Assembly: GCA_027001105.1 (NCBI GenBank)
Contig: JALTMZ010000080.1
Coordinates: forward strand, 1-6,013
Length of the DNA: 6,013 nt
Direction of reading: 5' to 3'
Origin: Thermococcus sp.
GTDB lineage: Archaea; Methanobacteriota_B; Thermococci; Thermococcales; Thermococcaceae
Positions 1 to 5,429 of the stretch are shown here, in pieces. The translations under genes and the position numbers were made by a program. The notes under the pieces were generated by a model. It was not told the origin of the DNA and did no database searches. It was given only the letters and a program-made list of their open reading frames with translations. Position 1 is the first letter of the stretch. Each line of letters starts with the position of its first letter.

Positions 1-187
1 TGCGGTCTCCTCCCAATTGGCTTGTTCCAATAAGACTCTAAGAGAATTGAAAGTGAGTCTAATTGATGTCATTAACTTCTTTGGAGCTAGTTCCAATAAG
101 ACTCTAAGAGAATTGAAAGGTTGGAGTATAGTGAAGTATTCCTCCACCATCGAGCTGGTTCCAATAAGACTCCAAGAAAATTGAAAG
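1..187 (+). CRISPR. CRISPR array, leader-distal end (partial)
   Basis: Three direct repeats of 30 nt lie at 24-53, 90-119 and 158-187. They begin GTTCCAATAAGACT and end ATTGAAAG. The first two are identical and the third carries two substitutions. The spacers between them are 36 nt (54-89) and 38 nt (120-157), and the end of another spacer fills 1-23. The repeat is the Thermococcales form, in which Cas6 cuts 8 nt before the repeat end to leave an AUUGAAAG 5' tag on each crRNA. That family knowledge, plus the degenerate repeat on the right, orients transcription left to right with the leader off the left edge. No cas genes are in the window. The spacers match nothing I can recognise by eye. 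Confidence 0.96.
158..187 (+). repeat. Terminal degenerate CRISPR repeat
   Basis: Compared with the repeats at 24-53 and 90-119, this copy has T16C and G21A, so its middle reads CTCCAAGAAAATTG rather than CTCTAAGAGAATTG. The 5' part (GTTCCAATAAGACT) and the 3' ATTGAAAG tag are intact. No further repeat follows. Decay of the last repeat is usual at the leader-distal end of an array. Because the 5' Cas6-binding part and the cleavage region are kept, it may still be processed. Confidence 0.92.
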
Positions 188-232
188 AAGCAAGTCCCAA
201 ATTGATTCTTTTGGCTTTGTCATGGCAGTGAG

Positions 233-257
233 GTTGTTTCAAATTAACAACGTGTTG
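233..257. repeat. Short inverted repeat cluster GTTG/CAAC/GTTG
   Basis: GTTGTT (233-238) and AACAAC (246-251) form a perfect 6-bp inverted repeat with a 7-nt loop. CAAC (248-251) pairs a second time with GTTG (254-257). It sits about 20-45 bp upstream of the TATA-like element of the transporter operon, where an archaeal activator or repressor could bind. It is equally possible that it is a weak hairpin after the CRISPR array, or chance in an AT-rich spacer. It does not match the GTTnnnAAC spacing of the Thermococcales SurR site. Confidence 0.3.
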
Positions 258-275
258 GCAATAATAAACAAAGTC

Positions 276-284
276 TTTTTAAAA
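276..284 (+). promoter_or_regulatory. Putative TATA box of the metal ABC transporter operon
   Basis: TTTTTAAAA, preceded by a purine-rich stretch (AACAAAG, 268-273 region) that could act as the TFB-recognition element, lies about 50 bp before the ATPase start codon. Archaeal transcription usually begins about 25 bp after the TATA centre, which predicts a start near 304-308, inside the palindrome at 303-320. The assignment rests on spacing and composition only. Confidence 0.5.
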
Positions 285-302
285 CACAATTACCTTACAA
301 AC

Positions 303-320
303 ATTTAGGCAGACCTAAAT
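303..320. promoter_or_regulatory. Putative metal-repressor operator (DtxR/IdeR-like palindrome)
   Basis: ATTTAGGCAGACCTAAAT is an inverted repeat with perfect 7-bp arms (ATTTAGG and CCTAAAT) around a 4-nt centre. The TTAGG...CCTAA half-sites resemble boxes bound by DtxR/IdeR-family metal-dependent repressors. It covers the predicted transcription start, ends 14 bp before the ATG of a metal-type ABC transporter, and would block initiation if occupied. The palindrome is seen directly; the repressor family is inferred from half-site similarity and the type of gene controlled. Confidence 0.68.
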
Positions 321-334
321 TCTGAGGTGAGCAC

Positions 335-1123
335 ATGGAAGCGGTGACAGCGGAAAATGTCGACATTTATTACGGAAACTACAAGGCAGTCAAAGGATTG
401 ACTTTTAAACTCCATGAAGGTGAAACTCTGCTCTTAATGGGACCCAATGGTGCGGGAAAAACAACTCTACTCAGAACATTGGCTGGATTCCACAAAGAAT
501 ATACTGGAAAGCTGCTAATTTTTGGTAAACCGCCGCATGAATCTAAAGACATGATTTCTTATGTGCCTCAAAGCCATTATCTAAATGAAAGGGTTCCTCT
601 CACAGTGCTTGAAGTGGTTGCAATGGGGCAAATTTATAAAAAAAGTTTTGTACACTTTAAAATCCCGAAGGAAATTCTAAAATCCGCAGAGGAGGCACTG
701 AGCTTTGTTGGGCTGGAGGATATAAAGGATAAGCTTTTCAAAGAGCTCAGCGGAGGACAAAAGCAGAGAGTTTTGTTAGCAAGAGCTCTCATATCAAACC
801 CCAAGCTCCTCCTCCTGGATGAGCCCCTCTCTGCCTTGGATCCAAGTGCAAGAGCTGAAGTGGCAGGCATTTTAAACAAAATAAAGAAAGAAAAGGGCAT
901 TACAACTATAATCACAACTCATGACATCAATCCTCTTACAGAGATCGGCGACAAAGTCATGCTTCTTAACAGAGAACTTATTGCATTTGGAACACCGCCT
1001 GAGGTTCTCAGGGACGAAATAATAACCAGAGTCTATGGTTCACTATCAAAAGCAGTGAGAGTTGGAGACAAATTATACTGCATCATTGGAGATGTTCACA
1101 TCCACAGGGGTGAGAGAAAGTGA
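335..1123 (+). CDS. Metal ABC transporter, ATP-binding protein (ZnuC/MntB type)
   Basis: This 262-residue cytoplasmic ATPase would power metal-ion import with the permease encoded next. All nucleotide-binding motifs are intact: an aromatic A-loop at Y12/Y13, Walker A GPNGAGKT (36-43), Q-loop Q79, signature LSGGQ (138-142), Walker B LLLLDEP (158-164), D-loop SALD (166-169) and switch histidine H196. The length and the C-terminal GDVHIH (252-257) fit the Zn/Mn/Fe subfamily, whose members often end in a histidine-bearing segment. The ATG has a good ribosome binding site, GAGGTGA at 324-330, 4 nt upstream. It is the first gene of the operon and sits just below the palindromic operator at 303-320. 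The metal cannot be told from the sequence; zinc, manganese and iron are all possible. Assignment to the metal family is strengthened by the neighbouring ABC-3 permease. Confidence 0.93.
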   Translation: MEAVTAENVDIYYGNYKAVKGLTFKLHEGETLLLMGPNGAGKTTLLRTLAGFHKEYTGKLLIFGKPPHESKDMISYVPQSHYLNERVPLTVLEVVAMGQIYKKSFVHFKIPKEILKSAEEALSFVGLEDIKDKLFKELSGGQKQRVLLARALISNPKLLLLDEPLSALDPSARAEVAGILNKIKKEKGITTIITTHDINPLTEIGDKVMLLNRELIAFGTPPEVLRDEIITRVYGSLSKAVRVGDKLYCIIGDVHIHRGERK

Positions 1124-1941
1124 TTCCAGAATACCTCCTAAGGGCACTTTTTGCAAGCATAATGATAAGCGTTCTCCTTGGCATGCTCAGTCCCCTAATC
1201 AACATGAAGGGTCTGGCTTTTCTGACTCATGCAACCTTTCACTCCCTTCTCTTTGGAGCAGTGCTGGGAATGATTTTGGGACTCTTAGTTGGCAATCTTG
1301 GTATAATTGTGTGGGTTGCTCTTATTGTGACAGTTATCGTTGTTATCATAATAGCAGAAATTGAAAACAGAGGGTTTACAAGCGATATTGCCATTGGAAT
1401 AATTTCAAGCTTTGTTGCGGGAGCAACAGTTCTTGGCTTTGGAATTCTCTACAAAGTCACAGCATCAAAACCGTATTTTGCCCTTTCGGAAAGCATAGTT
1501 GCTTATCTCACTGGAGAAGTTTTTTTAATAACAATCTCTGATCTGGAAATGCTGATCTTTGGCGGTTTTTTGCTCTTCCTGCTCATGTTTCTTCTCTATA
1601 GGGACTTCCTTTATGTAAGTTTTGATCCTGAGGGAGTGGAAAGCTATGGGGGAAATGTTAGAGCATACCTAATGATACTTTACATCATTGTGGGTGCAAT
1701 TGGAGCTTTGATAGTCAAAACCGTTGGCTTAATAACGCTCCAAGTTGTCGCTGTACTTCCCGGTGCAATTGCAATGATGCTCAGTGATGATTTAAGAAAA
1801 ATCGTAGGTATAAGCCTCTTTCTGACACTTAGTATTGAAATCCTGTCGATATTTTTGGCATATGCCACCAATATTCCTCCGAGCGGAATAGCAACTATTT
1901 TATTGGGTGTGATCTACGGAACGTTAGTATTCAGGAAATGA
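1120..1941 (+). CDS. Metal ABC transporter, permease (ABC-3 family, ZnuB/MntB-like)
   Basis: This 273-residue integral membrane protein forms the ion channel of the importer. About eight or nine hydrophobic segments are visible, roughly at 7-29, 42-58, 60-80, 89-111, 144-160, 183-200, 203-221, 227-249 and 253-271. Family hallmarks include MKGLAFLTHATFHSLLFG (29-46), matching the usual GMAFLGDALSHAVLPG region, VKTVGLITLQVVAVLPGAIA (199-218) and PPSG (253-256). In the first motif the usual aspartate is replaced by H37, while the partner histidine H41 is kept. The GTG start overlaps the ATPase stop as GTGA (1120-1123) and has GGGGTGA (1107-1113) 6 nt upstream, so the two are translationally coupled. 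No substrate-binding protein gene follows: the next gene is rnhB. That partner must lie elsewhere or be absent. Confidence 0.91.
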   Translation: MIPEYLLRALFASIMISVLLGMLSPLINMKGLAFLTHATFHSLLFGAVLGMILGLLVGNLGIIVWVALIVTVIVVIIIAEIENRGFTSDIAIGIISSFVAGATVLGFGILYKVTASKPYFALSESIVAYLTGEVFLITISDLEMLIFGGFLLFLLMFLLYRDFLYVSFDPEGVESYGGNVRAYLMILYIIVGAIGALIVKTVGLITLQVVAVLPGAIAMMLSDDLRKIVGISLFLTLSIEILSIFLAYATNIPPSGIATILLGVIYGTLVFRK

Positions 1942-1945
1942 GGTG
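1940..1945 (+). promoter_or_regulatory. Ribosome binding site that sets the rnhB start
   Basis: GAGGTG, overlapping the permease stop codon, lies 7 nt before the ATG at 1953. The in-frame ATG at 1938 overlaps the permease stop (ATGA) but has only AGGAA immediately against it, too close to work well. The protein from 1953 begins MKLGGIDEAGRG, which matches the usual N-terminus of archaeal RNase HII and places the first catalytic aspartate at position 7. Confidence 0.75.
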
Positions 1946-1952
1946 CAGAACT

Positions 1953-2630
1953 ATGAAGCTTGGAGGAATTGATGAAGCAGGAAGAGGACCGGTTATAGGT
2001 CCTCTCGTCATAGCAGCAGTTGTAATTGATGAGAAAAACTTAAGCAAGCTTGAGGCTCTTGGAGTTAGAGATTCCAAAAAGCTGACACCAAGGAGAAGAG
2101 AAAAGCTGTTCAATGAAATAATTGAACTTTTAGACGATTATGCAATTATTGAGCTGAGTCCGGAACAGATAGATGAAAGAGAGGGAACAATGAATGAGTT
2201 CGAGATTGAGAATTTCATAAAGGCTCTTAATTCCCTAAGAGTAAAACCCGATGTTCTCTACATTGATGCTGCCGACGAGAAAGAGAAACGTTTTGGCGAG
2301 ATAATTGGGAAAGGACTGAGATTCTCTCCAAAAATAATAGCGGAGCATAAGGCCGATGCCAAATATCTTCCAGTCTCTGCTGCATCAATTTTAGCCAAAG
2401 TCACGAGAGATAAAGCAATTGAAAAGCTCAAAAAGCAGTACGGTGAGATTGGCTCTGGTTATCCAAGCGATCCAAGGACGAGAAAATTTCTTGAGGAGTA
2501 CTACAAAGAGCATGGCGAATTTCCGCCCATAGTTAGAAAGAGCTGGAAGACCTTAAGGAAAATTGAAGAAAAGCTTAAGGCTCAGACTCAAAAGGGAAGC
2601 CAGCTGGATCTTCTTGATTTTCTGAAGTGA
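1953..2630 (+). CDS. rnhB: Ribonuclease HII
   Basis: The 225-residue enzyme cuts RNA in RNA/DNA hybrids and single ribonucleotides in DNA, as in Okazaki primer removal and ribonucleotide excision repair. The four metal-binding carboxylates D7, E8 (in GIDEAGRG, 5-12), D105 (YIDAAD) and D135 (HKAD) are all present at the same numbers as in the Thermococcus kodakarensis enzyme. Y170 in GSGYPSDP is the tyrosine that recognises the RNA-DNA junction. The C-terminus QLDLLDFL (217-224) fits a PCNA-interacting PIP box (Q..L..FL). The gene starts 11 nt after the permease stop, so it is probably cotranscribed with the transporter. Its last 56 bp overlap the convergent glycosyltransferase gene. Starting at 1938 would add five residues but is less likely. 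Confidence 0.97.
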   Translation: MKLGGIDEAGRGPVIGPLVIAAVVIDEKNLSKLEALGVRDSKKLTPRRREKLFNEIIELLDDYAIIELSPEQIDEREGTMNEFEIENFIKALNSLRVKPDVLYIDAADEKEKRFGEIIGKGLRFSPKIIAEHKADAKYLPVSAASILAKVTRDKAIEKLKKQYGEIGSGYPSDPRTRKFLEEYYKEHGEFPPIVRKSWKTLRKIEEKLKAQTQKGSQLDLLDFLK

Positions 2631-4206
2631 ACTCTTGAGGTTCTTTCTCTTCGGTTTTAGCTTTCATAGTTTTTTGAATAAATTCCTTTTGAATTAGCCG
2701 AATAATTGGACCCACAATCTTCAAAATCCAGCCCCAGTAGAACTTCAGTGATTCCTCAAAGTACTCCCATTTTATCAGTTCATATGCCATAACTCCAAGT
2801 GTCACGGCTCCAGCTGGGACGAGAGGAGTTGCATAAAACGAAAACTGTGTTTTTCCTCCGAGAACCCATTGGAGAGCATAAAATCCAATTGTTGACCAAA
2901 AGATGCCAAAGGGTATAAGGATTTTTCCCCTCTTCTTGGCGGCATAGGGAATAGCGAATATGAAGACTATCATCGAGAGCATTAGAATCGGATCGGTTGC
3001 TGCAAAGACATCGGGGTTGTAGTGGAAGGGGAAAGGCTTTAGGCTTATGAACCACTGCCAGAAAGGCGAATTTGCTGGATGTTCACCTTTAAAGCTCAGA
3101 TGCCATGAAAAGCTTGCTATGAACTCTTCAATCCATCTCTGAAAGCCGATTGCCATTATTATTGGAACTTCTGGAATCAGGAAGGCAATTCCGGGAAGCA
3201 CAAAGAGAATCAGGAGGTATCTCTTAAGGCTCATCCTATCTTTTAGTGCCTTTATCACCAAGACGGGATAAGGAAATGCACCGTTGAGCTTTGCTGCTGC
3301 AGCTAAGCCAATTGAAATGCCACTCAAAGGATAATCACCAATAACCATCACATACATAAAAATTGCAGTGAATAGAGCAACATAAATGTCAAGCATCGCT
3401 GCCAGTGAAGTAGCATACAGCAGAGGGTCAAAGGCTGAGAATATTAGTGCAATGAATGCCGCCAGGTAGCTTCTCGTAATTTTTAATGCCGCGAAAAATA
3501 CGAGGATGTTAATTATTACATGAGCAATTAAGCCAGGCAGACGCCAGAATACTGGTTTGTCTTGGATTAGCATGCCCAGCATTATGAAATCTTTAGCCAG
3601 AAACGGATGCTCAGTGTTGAGGTAATTCTGGATGCCTTCTTTATCAGGATATCGAAAACCTGGGATTACATCAACACCTTCAATCTCTTTTACGTCTTTA
3701 ACAAATCTACTGAAATTGCTCTTTGGAATCTCATAGTATACGGCTGGAAAATTCGTATATGGGATGTACTTTGTGTAGTTATATTTTCGGGCAATCTGCC
3801 AAATTTTAACTTTCATGAGGTCAACATTGTATTCTTGGGAAAAATTAAATGGAATGTATTCAACCTTTATTCCAAGTTTTGAGACAAAATCCGGAACCTT
3901 TGGAGGTTCAGCTGCAGTATAAGTTCTTAGAATTGTGAATTTCCAAAAGAAAACCTTCACTTCTCCCTTAACTTCAGGTTCAGTGAGAAATACTATATTG
4001 ACACCTTCACTTCCGGTAGTCTCATTAATGTAATGCACATCAATTCCTAAGCGGTGTAAGACGTTTCGAGAAGCTGAAACGTACCAGACTTCATCACCGA
4101 TATAATCATATAATCCCTCGCTTGAAGCTTGCTTGTATGTGTAGTAAAATGTTCCAACAATGATGAGAGCGAGCAGTGCAAAGTAGAGCTTTTCTCTTCT
4201 CTTCAT
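2575..4206 (-). CDS. PMT-family membrane glycosyltransferase (GT39-like)
   Basis: The protein of about 543 residues is a GT-C fold glycosyltransferase that should use a lipid-linked sugar on the outer membrane face; donor and acceptor are unknown. Residues 7-24 form the first membrane segment, followed by the catalytic-type acidic pair GDE (37-39). Further PMT-like motifs are EHPFLAK (199-205), WRLP (221-224), MLDI (271-274), HPANSPFWQW (376-385) and KTQFSFY (452-458). About eight more hydrophobic segments follow residue 220. A hydrophilic stretch of about 155 residues (40-195) separates the DE pair from the HP motif, much longer than usual, and holds four N-glycosylation sequons. The tail (519-543) is acidic. 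I prefer the ATG at 4206: in-frame ATGs at 4218 and 4272 lie at or before the predicted transcription start, and the 4272 start would cover the promoter. It transcribes divergently from the methyltransferase gene and overlaps rnhB tail-to-tail by 56 bp. Confidence 0.85.
   Translation of the reverse strand: MKRREKLYFALLALIIVGTFYYTYKQASSEGLYDYIGDEVWYVSASRNVLHRLGIDVHYINETTGSEGVNIVFLTEPEVKGEVKVFFWKFTILRTYTAAEPPKVPDFVSKLGIKVEYIPFNFSQEYNVDLMKVKIWQIARKYNYTKYIPYTNFPAVYYEIPKSNFSRFVKDVKEIEGVDVIPGFRYPDKEGIQNYLNTEHPFLAKDFIMLGMLIQDKPVFWRLPGLIAHVIINILVFFAALKITRSYLAAFIALIFSAFDPLLYATSLAAMLDIYVALFTAIFMYVMVIGDYPLSGISIGLAAAAKLNGAFPYPVLVIKALKDRMSLKRYLLILFVLPGIAFLIPEVPIIMAIGFQRWIEEFIASFSWHLSFKGEHPANSPFWQWFISLKPFPFHYNPDVFAATDPILMLSMIVFIFAIPYAAKKRGKILIPFGIFWSTIGFYALQWVLGGKTQFSFYATPLVPAGAVTLGVMAYELIKWEYFEESLKFYWGWILKIVGPIIRLIQKEFIQKTMKAKTEEKEPQEFTSENQEDPAGFPFESEP
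2670..2675 (+). terminator. Candidate oligo-T terminator after rnhB
   Basis: A run of six T follows a generally pyrimidine-rich region that starts right after the rnhB stop (2631-2669). Archaeal RNA polymerase stops at T-runs on the coding strand without needing a hairpin. It lies inside the opposite-strand glycosyltransferase gene, so it may simply reflect lysine-rich coding sequence there. Confidence 0.35.
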
Positions 4207-4237
4207 TTCTTCTCCCATCTTTTCTTTTCTTCTTTGC

Positions 4238-4263
4238 TTTAAACTTTTTCGCAAAAATTTAAA
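4238..4263. promoter_or_regulatory. Divergent promoter with back-to-back BRE/TATA elements
   Basis: Two TTTAAA boxes at 4238-4243 and 4258-4263 flank a shared A/T-rich centre, making a 26-bp imperfect palindrome with 22 of 26 positions symmetric. Read rightward, GCAAAAA (4251-4257) precedes the right TATA as a BRE should, predicting a start near 4287 for the methyltransferase gene (ATG 4296). Read leftward, GCGAAAAAG (4252-4244) precedes the left TATA, predicting a start near 4214 for the glycosyltransferase (ATG 4206). Both leaders would be about 8-10 nt. Each TATA could also serve the other direction, but with a poorer BRE. Confidence 0.6.
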
Positions 4264-4295
4264 AGAGTCCATCCTAAGGAAATAGCGGTGAGAGA

Positions 4296-5426
4296 ATGGA
4301 AGAGTATATTGAACTTGCAGTTGAAATGATAAAGAAAGGGTTTGATGAGAGAAAGATTAGGGCGAGACTTCCAAGAGAGAACGCTGACGAGATAATCGAG
4401 ATAGCGAGAGCCAGAATTAGGGCTAAAGATAAATTCTCAAGAAGGGATTTATGGATGGATTTAGAGGGCCTGAGGTATGCCACCCATGAGGCAGTTGCCG
4501 AATACAGGGCTAAGAGGGTAAAGCCAGAAAGCATAGCTGATGTGAGCTGTGGGATTGGGATACAGCTTATATTCTTCGCTAAATATGCCAAGGAAGCCTA
4601 TGCAATTGATATTGATGAAAGGAAGCTGTTTTATGCAATGAAAAATGCAGAGAAGTATGGTGTTAAAGAGAAGATAAGATTCATTCATGGCGATTCCTTG
4701 AGTGAGGACGTTATAAAGCAGGTAAATGCGGATGTGATATTCTCTGATCCTGCTCGTCCACCAGAAATGCCCGAAAGGAGGTTAGAGGATCTACTTCCAA
4801 GTCCTCTCAAGATTTATGAAGCTTACAAACATAAAACAGATGCATTCATATTTGACTTACCCCCACAGATCAGGCGCGAAAGAATTCCCTGGAAAGGTGA
4901 ATTTGAGTATATTGACTTATACGGACAGTTGAACAGATTAACTTTCTACTTTGAGCCTTTAGCAAAAACTGAACGCTCGGCGGTTCTCTTGCCAAAAGGG
5001 GTTAGGCTTGAAAGCAATCCAGACCTTGAAAACATCATCGAATGGAGCGAGCCTAAGGAATATCTCTATGAAATCCCACAGAGCATTGACTATGCTGATT
5101 TAATAAACGAGCTATTTCACACAGTCAAGGGCAAGCTTTACATGTTATTAAGGGAAAAACGCCGTGTATTGGCAACAAGTGATGAGGACATCAAAAGCGA
5201 GTACTTCAAAAGGGCTTATGTCATTGCTGGAATCGTTAAGTTCCATCCTCTCAGAATTAACGAATTTCTGAGGAAAGAGGGATTCGGAAGGGCAACGCTT
5301 AGAATTTCAATTCCAGATAGCGAGTACTGGCGCTTTAGGAGGAAAGTTGAGAATAACTTAAAAGGTGAAAGAAGGGCATATGTGTTCCAATATAAGGACA
5401 AAGCCATAATTGCTGAGCCCATCTGA
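4296..5426 (+). CDS. Class I SAM-dependent methyltransferase, THUMP-like C-terminus
   Basis: The 376-residue protein is probably an RNA methyltransferase; its substrate is unknown. A helical N-terminal part (1-75) precedes a Rossmann-type domain with SAM motif I ADVSCGIG (81-88), acidic D105/D107 after the second strand (AIDIDE), GDS (132-134) and motif IV SDPARPP (150-156). The stretch after it, with LEDLLPSP (163-170) and FDLPPQI (186-192), resembles the family of methyltransferases carrying a THUMP-like C-terminal domain (PF18096 type, from memory). Residues about 305-374 fit that C-terminal module. The DPAR motif recalls RlmD/TrmA enzymes, but C85 in motif I is the only cysteine, so neither their catalytic cysteine motif nor an iron-sulfur cluster is present. 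The ATG follows GGTGA (4287-4291) by 4 nt. It shares a divergent promoter with the glycosyltransferase and ends 3 bp from the convergent regulator gene. Confidence 0.8.
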   Translation: MEEYIELAVEMIKKGFDERKIRARLPRENADEIIEIARARIRAKDKFSRRDLWMDLEGLRYATHEAVAEYRAKRVKPESIADVSCGIGIQLIFFAKYAKEAYAIDIDERKLFYAMKNAEKYGVKEKIRFIHGDSLSEDVIKQVNADVIFSDPARPPEMPERRLEDLLPSPLKIYEAYKHKTDAFIFDLPPQIRRERIPWKGEFEYIDLYGQLNRLTFYFEPLAKTERSAVLLPKGVRLESNPDLENIIEWSEPKEYLYEIPQSIDYADLINELFHTVKGKLYMLLREKRRVLATSDEDIKSEYFKRAYVIAGIVKFHPLRINEFLRKEGFGRATLRISIPDSEYWRFRRKVENNLKGERRAYVFQYKDKAIIAEPI

Positions 5427-5429
5427 AAC

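Larger units (their letters stand above)
188..302. other. Intergenic spacer between CRISPR array and transporter operon
   Basis: There is no open reading frame of note here. The segment contains a T-rich stretch at about 206-220 that could help end the array transcript, a short inverted repeat GTTGTT (233-238) / AACAAC (246-251) followed by another GTTG at 254-257, and the TATA-like element of the next operon. No RNA gene is recognisable. Confidence 0.6.

Noticed and set aside
1062..1364. 100-codon plus-strand open frame across the ATPase/permease junction
   Set aside because: It is out of frame with two well-supported genes, has no family likeness and a composition unlike a real protein here.
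1783..1830. GTGATGA with a downstream CTGA, resembling C/D guide RNA boxes
   Set aside because: It is inside the permease gene, lacks the inner D'/C' pair, and the TGATGA-like strings elsewhere in the window are also coding. No guide RNA is supported.
3607..3882. 91-codon plus-strand open frame
   Set aside because: It lies antisense within the soluble loop of the glycosyltransferase, has no ribosome binding site and no recognisable motif.
4272..4280. TCCTAAGGA short palindrome before the methyltransferase start
   Set aside because: It is short, and its half-sites (CCT/AGG) are in the opposite order to the TTAGG...CCTAA box at 303-320. Probably chance.
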